64,000 bases of DNA, from positions 196,143-260,142 of the forward strand of contig JAEWTL010000085.1 in the NCBI GenBank assembly GCA_023459495.1, written 5' to 3'. The DNA is from Bacillota bacterium (lineage in GTDB: Bacteria > Bacillota > Clostridia > Christensenellales > SZUA-584). This document shows, piece by piece, positions 41,221-48,944 of the stretch. A model generated the notes under the pieces. It did not search any database. It was not told where the DNA came from and saw only the letters and a program-made list of their open reading frames with translations. Position numbers and translations under genes: made by a program. The number at the start of each line of letters is the position of its first letter. Within the stretch, counting starts at the first letter, position 1.

Positions 41221-42309
41221 ATGATCAAAGAGGGGCAAGTGAGGATACCGTCCGGGTGCGCGATCAGCGGGATTTTGAACCGCAAGGGAGATCGTTTTTC
41301 CGGCGAGACCATACTCAAGTCCATCGCGCTCATGCGCGACCGCAGCAACGGACTGGGCGGCGGCTTTGCCGCTTATGGCATCTACCCGCAGTACGCGGAG
41401 CATTACGCGCTGCATGTCTTCTATGACAATCTGACGGCTAAAGCCAACGCGGAGGATTTTATCAACCGCCACTTTGAGGTGGAGAGCGCGGGCAAGATCC
41501 CGACGCGTAAAACCAAAGACGTGGGCGACAGTCCGCTGATCTGGCGGTATTTTGTGACGCCGCGGCGCTTCAAGCTGCAGGAGTCGGAGCTTGGCGAGGA
41601 CGAGTTCGTCGCGCGGTGCGTATTCCGCATCAACGGCGAGTACGACGGGGCTTACGTTTTCTCCTCGGGCAAGAACATGGGCGCTTTTAAGGGCGTGGGC
41701 TTCCCGGAGGACATCGGAAAGTTCTATATGATCGAGACGTACGACGCGTACATGTGGACGTCGCACGGCCGGTTCCCGACCAATACGCCCGGCTGGTGGG
41801 GCGGCGCGCATCCGTTCACGCTGCTCGGCTGGTCGATCGTGCACAACGGCGAAATTTCCTCCTACGACGCCAACCGGCGGTTCGTGGAGATGTTCGGATA
41901 CAAATGCACGCTGATGACGGATACCGAGGTCATCACTTATCTGTTTGACCTGCTGATCCGCAAGCACGGCATGACCTTGCAGCAGGCTGCCGATGTCGTC
42001 GTGGCACCGTTCTGGCGTGAGATCGAGCTGATGAGCGAGGAGGACCGCAAACGCTTTGAAGCGATCCGGGCCGTATACGCGTCCGCGCTGATCAACGGGC
42101 CGTTCTCGATCATCCTGGGGTTCCCGGGCGGCATGATGGCGCTCAACGACCGCATCAAGCTTCGGCCTCTGGTCGCGGCGGAAAAGGGTGACACGCTGTA
42201 TGTATCCAGTGAGGAGGCCGCAATCCGCGTAGTGTGTGCGTCTCCCGACCGCGTGTGGTCGCCCAGCGGCGGCGAACCGGTCATCGGCATGGTGGAGGGC
42301 AAAAAATGA
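41221..42309 (+). CDS. Class II glutamine amidotransferase subunit of split glutamate synthase
   Basis: 362 residues, matching the amidotransferase domain (GltB1) of archaeal-type glutamate synthases. It would release ammonia from glutamine. The catalytic Cys is probably Cys13 in IPSGCAISG; class II enzymes need it at the N-terminus, so removal of 12 residues, or another start, is implied. Other family features: SHGRFPTNTPGWWGGAHPF and WSIVHNGEISSY. GGGGG lies seven bases before the ATG. The stop overlaps the next gene by four bases. First of five genes. Confidence 0.88.
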   Translation: MIKEGQVRIPSGCAISGILNRKGDRFSGETILKSIALMRDRSNGLGGGFAAYGIYPQYAEHYALHVFYDNLTAKANAEDFINRHFEVESAGKIPTRKTKDVGDSPLIWRYFVTPRRFKLQESELGEDEFVARCVFRINGEYDGAYVFSSGKNMGAFKGVGFPEDIGKFYMIETYDAYMWTSHGRFPTNTPGWWGGAHPFTLLGWSIVHNGEISSYDANRRFVEMFGYKCTLMTDTEVITYLFDLLIRKHGMTLQQAADVVVAPFWREIELMSEEDRKRFEAIRAVYASALINGPFSIILGFPGGMMALNDRIKLRPLVAAEKGDTLYVSSEEAAIRVVCASPDRVWSPSGGEPVIGMVEGKK

Positions 42310-43811
42310 GTTTACAACTGGGCTGGCCGGATTATCTGGTCGAAAGAGATGAAAATAGATGCATCCAGTGCGAGGTCTGTGCCAAACAGTGCGCCAACGA
42401 GGTGCATACGCTGGACCCCGACACGGGGAAGATGGTTGCAGATGAAATGAAGTGCGTGGACTGCCACCGCTGTGTGGCGATGTGCCCCACGCGCGCGCTG
42501 AAGATTCGCGTAAACGATTTGGATTTTAAACCCAACGCGAACTGGTCGAATACCGCCATCAAGGAAATCTATAAGCAGGCAGGTTCGGGCGGCGTGCTGC
42601 AATCCGGCATGGGCAACCCGAAGCCTTATCCGATCTACTGGGATAAGATGCTGATCAACGCGTCGCAGGTGACAAACCCATCCATCGACCCGCTGCGCGA
42701 ACCCATGGAAACGGGTGTGTTTATCGGACGTAAGCCCGCGAAGCTGGAGTTTGGTCCTGACGGCAGTCTGAAAACCAAGATGCCGCCGCAGATCAAGCTT
42801 TCGGTGCCCATCATGTTCTCAGCGATGTCGTTCGGTTCGATTTCGGCCAACGCACACGAGTCCCTGGCGCGCGCCGCGACGAAGCTGGGTATCCTCTACA
42901 ACACGGGCGAGGGCGGCCTCTCACAGGAATTCTACAAGTACGGACCCAATACCATCGTTCAGGTGGCTTCGGGGCGTTTCGGCGTGCATCCGCAGTACCT
43001 CAACGCGGGCGCGATGGTCGAGATCAAGATCGGCCAGGGCGCAAAGCCCGGCTTCGGCGGGCATCTGCCCGGCCAGAAGGTGGATGAGGCGGTTTCCAAG
43101 GCGCGCATGATCCCGGTGGGCAGCGACGCGCTTTCGCCGTTCCCACACCACGATATTTATTCCATCGAAGACCTCCGTCAGCTGATCTATTCGCTGAAGG
43201 AAGCAACGAATTACGAAAAGCCCATCTGTGTCAAGATCGCGGCGGTGCACAACGCGGCGGCGATCGCTTCGGGTATTGCCCGGGCAGGCGCGGATGTGAT
43301 TGCCATCGACGGGTTCCGCGGCGGCACCGGCTCTGCGCCGACCAGAACGCGCGACCATGTGGGTATTCCCATCGAGCTGGCTTTGGCCGCGGTGGATCAG
43401 CGGCTGCGCGACGAGGGCATTCGCAACGAGGTGTCACTAGTGGTCGCGGGCAGCATCCGCAGCAGTGCGGACGTCGTTAAGGCTATTGCACTGGGCGCGG
43501 ACGCGGTATATATCGGTTCCGCGGCGCTGATTGCGCTGGGGTGCCACATGTGCCAGACATGCTACACGGGCAAGTGCAATTGGGGTATCGCTACGCAGCG
43601 TGAGGATCTTGTGAAGCGCCTGAATCCTGATGTAGGCGCAGAGCGGCTGATCAACCTGATCACCGGCTGGCATCACGAGATCGACGAGATGCTCGGCGGC
43701 ATGGGTATTAACGCCATCGAAAGTCTGCGCGGTAATCGTTTGATGCTGCGCGGCGTGGGGCTGAACCAGAAGGAACTTGAACTTCTCGGCATCATGCACG
43801 CTGGAGAATAA
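42306..43811 (+). CDS. Glutamate synthase FMN domain with N-terminal ferredoxin domain
   Basis: 501 residues. The N-terminal 75 residues hold two [4Fe-4S] motifs (CIQCEVCAKQC and CVDCHRCVAMC). The rest is the GltS catalytic barrel that binds FMN and adds ammonia to 2-oxoglutarate: SAMSFGSISANAH, GEGGLSQEFYKYG, IKIGQGAKPGFGGHLPG, IDGFRGGTGSAPT, and the 3Fe-4S Cys set in CHMCQTCYTGKCNWG. The ATG at 42306 overlaps the amidotransferase stop and has GGAGGG upstream. It must work with the separate amidotransferase and GXGXG subunits. Confidence 0.94.
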   Translation: MSLQLGWPDYLVERDENRCIQCEVCAKQCANEVHTLDPDTGKMVADEMKCVDCHRCVAMCPTRALKIRVNDLDFKPNANWSNTAIKEIYKQAGSGGVLQSGMGNPKPYPIYWDKMLINASQVTNPSIDPLREPMETGVFIGRKPAKLEFGPDGSLKTKMPPQIKLSVPIMFSAMSFGSISANAHESLARAATKLGILYNTGEGGLSQEFYKYGPNTIVQVASGRFGVHPQYLNAGAMVEIKIGQGAKPGFGGHLPGQKVDEAVSKARMIPVGSDALSPFPHHDIYSIEDLRQLIYSLKEATNYEKPICVKIAAVHNAAAIASGIARAGADVIAIDGFRGGTGSAPTRTRDHVGIPIELALAAVDQRLRDEGIRNEVSLVVAGSIRSSADVVKAIALGADAVYIGSAALIALGCHMCQTCYTGKCNWGIATQREDLVKRLNPDVGAERLINLITGWHHEIDEMLGGMGINAIESLRGNRLMLRGVGLNQKELELLGIMHAGE

Positions 43812-43824
43812 TCAAAGTTTTTTA

Positions 43825-44010
43825 CGAGGGCGCTGCCCTCGCGCTCCCGCCAAAGGGACTGATCCCTTTGGAATCCCTTTATCCGCGAAACGCCCCGAAG
43901 GAGCGTTTCGCATGGCGGGATTCTTAAGGGGTAATGCCCCTTAAGCGGTGGGGCGGGTCCCCGAAAAGACGAAGGCTTTTTGGGTGCAGGTTTGGAGGCG
44001 GAGCCTCCAA
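43825..44010 (+). repeat. Modular hairpin element, six hairpins in a row
   Basis: Successive hairpins: CGAGGGC/GCCCTCG (43825-41), CAAAGGGA/TCCCTTTG (43851-70), GCGAAACGC/GCGTTTCGC (43885-911), CTTAAGGGG/CCCCTTAAG (43923-45), CCGAAAAG/CTTTTTGG (about 43961-83) and TTGGAGGC/GCCTCCAA (43992-44010). The first three, with linkers CGCTCCCGCC and GGAATCCC, are the reverse complement of the element at 10855-10937. It fills the gap between two co-directional operon genes. Confidence 0.85.
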
Positions 44011-44035
44011 GGTTTGTGGAAAAAGAGGAGCGGAT

Positions 44036-44482
44036 ATGAAGAAGGTTTACGCGGATGAAAAGTGGTGCCTGGGATGCGGATTGTGCAGGGTTTACTGCCG
44101 CACGGCGCATTCGGCCACTCACGATATCATCAAGGCGCACAAGCTGGAAGACCCAAAGCCGGTGGAGCGCATCTGTATCGAAACGGGCGACAGGATCAAC
44201 TTTGCGCTGCAGTGCCGGCATTGTGACGATCCCAAATGCGTAGCGGCCTGCATCACGGGCGCAATGCACAAGGACCCGGAGACAGGCATTGTCATCAACG
44301 ACACCGAACGGTGCGTGGGGTGCTGGACGTGCGTGCTGGTCTGCCCGTACGGTGCGATCGTACGTGACGAAGGCGCTCACAAAGTAGCGGCCAAGTGTGA
44401 TTTGTGTGCCGCGCTCGGCGAACCGGAATGTGTAAAGCACTGCCCGAACAACGCGCTCAAATACGAAGACAGGGGGGAGTGA
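44036..44482 (+). CDS. Polyferredoxin, four [4Fe-4S] clusters
   Basis: 148 residues with four Cys clusters: CLGCGLCRVYC, CRHCDDPKCVAAC, CVGCWTCVLVC and CDLCAALGEPECVKHC. This is the HycB/DMSO-reductase-type electron-transfer subunit layout. In this operon it probably carries electrons from the FAD/NAD(P)H oxidoreductase encoded next to the ferredoxin-fused glutamate synthase domain. GAGGAG precedes the ATG. The next gene begins four bases after its stop. Confidence 0.92.
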   Translation: MKKVYADEKWCLGCGLCRVYCRTAHSATHDIIKAHKLEDPKPVERICIETGDRINFALQCRHCDDPKCVAACITGAMHKDPETGIVINDTERCVGCWTCVLVCPYGAIVRDEGAHKVAAKCDLCAALGEPECVKHCPNNALKYEDRGE

Positions 44483-44486
44483 CGAT

Positions 44487-45737
44487 ATGAAATATGTAAT
44501 CATCGGGAACTCCGCCGCAGCCGTGGGCTGCATCGAAGCCGTCAGAAAATGCGACGAGCAGGGAACCATCACCGTGATCTCCGACGAGACGCACCACGTG
44601 TATTCGCGGCCGCTCATCTCGTACTATCTCGCGGGCAAGGTGGAGCCGAAGAACATGGTCTACCGGCATCTCGACTTCTACGAGAAGAACCGCGTGGATA
44701 CGGTGTTCGGCAAGAAGGCCATGGCGATCGACCCGAAAAAGAAAACCGTGACGCTGGACGACGGCACCTCCGTGCCGTACGACAAGCTACTGGTTGCGAC
44801 AGGTTCGTCCCCGTTTGTGCCGCCCACCGAAGGGCTGGCCGGACAGGACAACGCGTTTACGTTCCTGAAATATGACGATGCGCTGGGCATCGAAAAGCTG
44901 CTGACCAAGGACAGCCGCGTGGTCGTCGTCGGCGCGGGCCTCATTGGCTTGAAAGCCGCCGAGGGAATTGCGCCTGTGGCAGGCAGTGTGCACGTGGTGG
45001 AAATGGCCACCCGCGTGCTGCCCATGATCCTCGACGACGCGGCGGCTGCGCCTGTGCAGAAGCGCATTGAGGAACAGGGCGTCACCTTCCACCTCGGCAC
45101 GGTCGTGGCGCAGGTGGTGGGCGATAAGCACATCGAAAAGGTGATATTAAAGGACGGCACAGAGCTGCCGTGCGACATACTGGTCATGGGCGTGGGCGTT
45201 AGGCCCAACGTCGCGGAAGCCAAGGCTGCGGGCGTCACCGTGAACCGCGGCATCGTGATCGATGAGCACTCGCGTACGAACGTTTCAGACATCTGGGCAG
45301 CGGGCGACGTGACCGAAGGCAAGGATCTGATCTCCGGCGAGCACCGCATCATGGCGCTGTGGCCCAACGCATACGCGCAGGGACGCGCCGCGGGCTATGA
45401 CATGTGCGGCAAGGAAGAAGACTTTGCGGGCGTGTTTCCGATGAACGCGGTCGGGTTCTTTGGATTGCCGATCATCACGGCCGGACTGCAGGGCGGCGAA
45501 GGCACAGAGGTGTTTTCAAAAGACGACCTGAAAAATGGCAGCATGAAACGCTTTATTGTCAAGGACGATATGCTCGTGGGCATGATCCTCGTGGGTGAGG
45601 TGGACCGGGCGGGCATCTACACGTCTTTGATGAGCGAGAAGATACCGCTTTCATCCCTGAACAAAAAGCTTACCGACGACGGTTTCGGCCTGATATCGCT
45701 GGGCTATGACCGGATGAAACAGCGGATTTCTTCGTAA
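44487..45737 (+). CDS. FAD/NAD(P)H oxidoreductase of the glutamate synthase operon
   Basis: 416 residues, pyridine nucleotide-disulfide oxidoreductase fold like rubredoxin and NirB-type reductases. The FAD-binding N-terminus is IIGNSAAAVGCIEA, the NAD(P)-binding loop VVVGAGLIGLKAAEGI at about 150, and the second FAD motif WAAGDVTEG at about 270. No redox-active CxxC is seen. It probably oxidises NAD(P)H and hands electrons to the polyferredoxin, replacing the usual GltD subunit. GGGGGAG lies before the ATG. Confidence 0.9.
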   Translation: MKYVIIGNSAAAVGCIEAVRKCDEQGTITVISDETHHVYSRPLISYYLAGKVEPKNMVYRHLDFYEKNRVDTVFGKKAMAIDPKKKTVTLDDGTSVPYDKLLVATGSSPFVPPTEGLAGQDNAFTFLKYDDALGIEKLLTKDSRVVVVGAGLIGLKAAEGIAPVAGSVHVVEMATRVLPMILDDAAAAPVQKRIEEQGVTFHLGTVVAQVVGDKHIEKVILKDGTELPCDILVMGVGVRPNVAEAKAAGVTVNRGIVIDEHSRTNVSDIWAAGDVTEGKDLISGEHRIMALWPNAYAQGRAAGYDMCGKEEDFAGVFPMNAVGFFGLPIITAGLQGGEGTEVFSKDDLKNGSMKRFIVKDDMLVGMILVGEVDRAGIYTSLMSEKIPLSSLNKKLTDDGFGLISLGYDRMKQRISS

Positions 45738-45750
45738 GGGGTGGATAAAA

Positions 45751-46485
45751 ATGGAACTTACAGCAGGGGACCAGGTATACGGTGAATTGAACAGCCGCAT
45801 CCGTGAGATAGCCAAAGAGCCGGGCGAGATCATCGTCCGTGAGGTCTATGGCCATCGGTATATGGGCTGCGGACTGAAGGATCATACCAAGCTGACCGTG
45901 CACGGCACGCTGGGCAACGACTCGGCTTGCTATATGGACGGCGCGACGGTTGAGGTGTTTGGCAACGCGCAGGACGGCATCGCCAATACAATGAACGACG
46001 GAACGCTGATCGTACACGGTAACTGCGGCGACATCATGGGTTATGCGATGCGCGGCGGAAAGGTGTACATCCAAGGCTACGCGGGCTACCGCGCGGGCAT
46101 CCACATGAAGGAGTACATGGACAAGGTGCCGTTAATCGTAATCGGGACCAAGGGCGGGGACTTCCTCGGCGAATACATGGCGGGCGGACGTATCGTGGTG
46201 CTGGGCCTCGGGCTCGACAAGGATGAGAAGGTCGCGGGCAAGTTCTTCGGCACCGGCATGCACGGCGGTAAGATGTATATCCGCGGCACAGTGAACGAAG
46301 CGCTCATGGGGCGCGAAATTGCGCAGGCACCGATGGACGAAGAGGATGAAGCTTTCTTAAAACAGGAGATCGCGAATTACGCCACGTATTTCGGCGTAGA
46401 CGTCTCCGGAATCAAGCCCTCGGACTTCAAAAAATATCAGCCAAAGAGTGCAAGGCCGTACGGGAAAATGTACGTGGGGAACTAA
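45751..46485 (+). CDS. GXGXG-domain subunit of split glutamate synthase (GltB3)
   Basis: 244 residues forming the right-handed beta-helix seen at the C-terminus of GltB. Repeated G-x-x-G-x-x-x-G turns are readable: GALKD-like GCGLKDHTKLTVHG, GNAQDGIANTMNDG, GNCGDIMGYAMRGG, GGDFLGEYMAGG and GTGMHGG. It is a structural partner of the synthase barrel. It starts 13 bases after the oxidoreductase, in the order known from archaeal and clostridial split enzymes. Last gene before the terminator at 46497. Confidence 0.92.
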   Translation: MELTAGDQVYGELNSRIREIAKEPGEIIVREVYGHRYMGCGLKDHTKLTVHGTLGNDSACYMDGATVEVFGNAQDGIANTMNDGTLIVHGNCGDIMGYAMRGGKVYIQGYAGYRAGIHMKEYMDKVPLIVIGTKGGDFLGEYMAGGRIVVLGLGLDKDEKVAGKFFGTGMHGGKMYIRGTVNEALMGREIAQAPMDEEDEAFLKQEIANYATYFGVDVSGIKPSDFKKYQPKSARPYGKMYVGN

Positions 46486-46496
46486 ACAGCAAACTG

Positions 46497-46525
46497 GGCC
46501 GTATCTGAAAGGATGCGGTCTTTTT
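46497..46525 (+). terminator. Terminator ending the glutamate synthase operon
   Basis: GGCCGTATC/GGATGCGGTC, 9-bp stem with two G-U pairs, loop TGAAA, then TTTTT. Nearly identical to the terminator at 47228-47255. A TATAAT at 46545-46550 follows and may start the next gene. Confidence 0.85.
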
Positions 46526-46596
46526 GTTTCCAATCTTGCAGTGGTATAATAAAGGATAAGGAACAAGCGATAATAATCCAAGAGAGGTGCAGCCTG

Positions 46597-47190
46597 ATGG
46601 AATACGGAAATACAAATCCCAAGGTTGATGAATTTTTAAGCAAAGAAACAAAATGGCGGGAGGAGTTTGAAAAGCTGCGGGCCATCGTTCTCAGCTGCGG
46701 GCTGACCGAGGATTTTAAGTGGGGCAAGCCCTGCTACACGCTGGATAACGCCAATGTCGTACTGATCCACGGCTTCAAGGAATACTGCGCTCTGCTGTTT
46801 ATCAAAGGCGCACTGCTGAAAGATGACAAGGGCATACTCGTCCAGCAGACGGAGAACGCGCAGACTGCTCGGCAGATTCGTTTCACTAGTTTGGAAGAAA
46901 TCGTAATGTTGGAGCCTACTCTGAAAGCGTATATCAACGAAGCGATTGAAGTGGAAAAGGCAGGGCTTAAGGTGGAGCTTAAGAAGAATACGGAATACAC
47001 CGTGCCGGAGGAGCTTCAGAGTAAGTTTAACGAAACGCCCGCGCTGAAAACCGCATTTGAAGCGCTGACGCCGGGGCGGCAAAGGGGCTACCTGTTCTAT
47101 TTTGCGGAGCCCAAGCAATCCAAGACGAGGACAGCGAGAATTGAAAAGTATGAGCAGCAAATACTCAGCGGGAAGGGGTTGAACGATTAG
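46597..47190 (+). CDS. YdeI/DUF1801-family protein
   Basis: 197 residues. The fold of the iron-chaperone-like DUF1801/YdeI family is indicated by MEYGNTNPKVDEFL, EDFKWGKPCYTL, VVLIHGFKEYCALLFIKGALL, and the C-terminal FEALTPGRQRGYLFYFAEPKQSKTRTARIEKY typical of the YdeI tail. The biochemical role is not established. AGAGGTG lies seven bases before the ATG. The gene sits alone between two near-identical terminators and has its own TATAAT at 46545. Confidence 0.85.
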   Translation: MEYGNTNPKVDEFLSKETKWREEFEKLRAIVLSCGLTEDFKWGKPCYTLDNANVVLIHGFKEYCALLFIKGALLKDDKGILVQQTENAQTARQIRFTSLEEIVMLEPTLKAYINEAIEVEKAGLKVELKKNTEYTVPEELQSKFNETPALKTAFEALTPGRQRGYLFYFAEPKQSKTRTARIEKYEQQILSGKGLND

Positions 47191-47227
47191 GGAAAGACTG
47201 AACCCTGATATAGCATCAGGAACCCGG

Positions 47228-47255
47228 GCCGTGTCCGAAAAGGATGCGGCTTTTT
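47228..47255 (+). terminator. Terminator after the YdeI-like gene, twin of 46497
   Basis: GCCGTGTCC/GGATGCGGC with loop GAAAA and TTTTT. Shares the GGGCCGT...GGATGCGG...CTTTTTG frame with the terminator on the gene's other side. Confidence 0.85.
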
Positions 47256-47258
47256 GAG

Positions 47259-48174
47259 TTACGGATGGATTTCAAACAGTGTGCAGGTGGTGAAGTCTGT
47301 GACGTAGACATTTTTGTCATCAGGCGTTGTCGCAAAAGAGAGGACAGGGCACTTTGTCTTTTGACTGTACAGCGGAGAAAAGTCTTTCGTAGAGAAAACG
47401 ATAAAACCATCGGACAATGCACAGAACAGGTATTGCTCTGTAAAGGATAACGCCAGCCCGTATATTAAATTATTCTTTGGGCAAGCAAAAAACCGACTCA
47501 GGCAGTGTCCGTTTCCATCCAGCCGCAGCAGATAGCGAAGGTCGTGTGCGAGGAATTCACCGCGTTCCGAGAGGTACTGAAAATCTGCAACCACCATGTC
47601 CAGCGGGATATGGTGAAAATGCTCAAAATCCTGATCCAACCAGAGTGCGAATCCATTTTGGGCCACTCCGAAAATCTTAGAGCGCGAGAAGCCGGAAAGC
47701 AGGTATTGCCCCCTCTCCGGAACGAAGTTTATGGTATCCAGAACAAATGCCCGGTCATTTGCAAAAAAAGACCCAACTTCCTGTAGCGTTTTGGCGTCAT
47801 ATTTGACAAGGCGACTGAGCATCTCAGGGGGTCCTTACAAGATTATAAGCAAATTTGCCATCGGGTGAAAAACAAAAGCCGCCGTTTTGCGGCTCATCGC
47901 CTTTTCTGGTTGTGATTTTTCCTGTTGATTGTAAAGTTTTGAGCGAGTAGAAGTCGATATGGTGCCCGTTTGTTTTCACAGCAACCGTTTCTCCATCGGG
48001 CGAAAAAGCAGCGTAATAAGCGCCTTGCAGGTTGCGGAAAGCAACAAGCTCCTTATCGTCCGCCATGCGGATGATGCGCATCGTCCTACCCGACATCGCG
48101 ATCATGGTCTGCCCATCCGGCGATATCGTGATGTTTTTTGCATAAGGTATTAGCTTTATTTCTTGAAGCGTCAA
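47259..48174 (-). pseudogene. WD40-like propeller protein, broken by a frameshift
   Basis: Two minus-strand frames complete each other. The first (from TTG 48174) ends at 47824 after ITISPDGQTMIAMSGR, AFSPDGETVAVKTNG and FCFSPDGKFAYNLVRTP. The second continues with MLSRLVKYDAKTLQEVGSFF and ends in PDDKNVYVTDFTTCTLFEI. Removing one base from the run of five G at 47827-47831 joins them into about 305 residues. The repeated SPDG blades show a beta-propeller; function unknown. The TTG start overlaps the phzF-like stop. Either a real lesion or a homopolymer sequencing error. Confidence 0.75.
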
Positions 48175-48944
48175 GCCTCAATTTCCCCTTTGAGGTAACA
48201 CACCGCCTGTCCGCCAATCTTCACGCGCTGCCCGCAGTCCTCCACGAAAAGCTGTCCGCCGCGGTACGATAACTGCTGAGCAGTCATCTTTGCTTTGCCG
48301 AGCCTTGCGCTCCAGAACGGGATGAGCGTGCAGTGGGACGAGCCGGTCACCGGGTCTTCGTCGATGCCGTGGTGCGGCGCGAAAAAGCGCGAGACGAAAT
48401 CGCAGGTTTCGCCCTTTGCTGTGACAATCACGCCAAAGCCGCCAACCTTCGACAACAGCGAAAAGTTGGGGTTGAGACCGCGTACAGCCTGTTCATTTCC
48501 CACGACAGCCACAAGGTCGCGTGCAAGGTGTGTTTCAAGCACAGGCATGCCGAGCGCGTGTTCCAGCAGCTCAGGCTTTTTGCACGGCATGGGCGGGCGG
48601 GAAGGGAAGTCGAGCGTATAGATATCCCCTTCGCGGTTGACAAATAGCGGCCCGCTCTGCGAGCGGAACTCCACACGCTGCGCCGAAGGGTCAATGAAGT
48701 TCATCACCACAAACGCGCTCGCAAGCGTGGCGTGGCCGCACAGATCGATCTCGGTCGTAGGCGTAAACCAACGCAGATCGTAATGCCCACCGTTCGGCAC
48801 GACAAAGGCTGTCTCCGATAGGTTGTTTTCGAACGCGATGGACTGCATCACGTCATCCGGCAATTCCCTGTCCGGCAGGCAAACGCCCGCGGGATTGCCA
48901 TGGAAAGGCGTATTCGTGAAAGCGTCCACTACATAGTATTTCAT
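48171..48944 (-). CDS. PhzF-family isomerase-like protein
   Basis: 257 residues of the PhzF/DapF-like fold. N-terminal YYVVDAFTNTPFHGNPAGVCL, the catalytic Glu in ENNLSETAFVV, DLCGHATLASAFV, and DEDPVTGSSHCTLIPFW are all canonical. Such proteins isomerise small metabolites; most have unknown substrates and no phenazine genes are nearby. The ATG overlaps the stop of the upstream CPBP gene (ATGA), and its own stop overlaps the propeller gene start, so the three are read together. Confidence 0.9.
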   Translation of the reverse strand: MKYYVVDAFTNTPFHGNPAGVCLPDRELPDDVMQSIAFENNLSETAFVVPNGGHYDLRWFTPTTEIDLCGHATLASAFVVMNFIDPSAQRVEFRSQSGPLFVNREGDIYTLDFPSRPPMPCKKPELLEHALGMPVLETHLARDLVAVVGNEQAVRGLNPNFSLLSKVGGFGVIVTAKGETCDFVSRFFAPHHGIDEDPVTGSSHCTLIPFWSARLGKAKMTAQQLSYRGGQLFVEDCGQRVKIGGQAVCYLKGEIEA

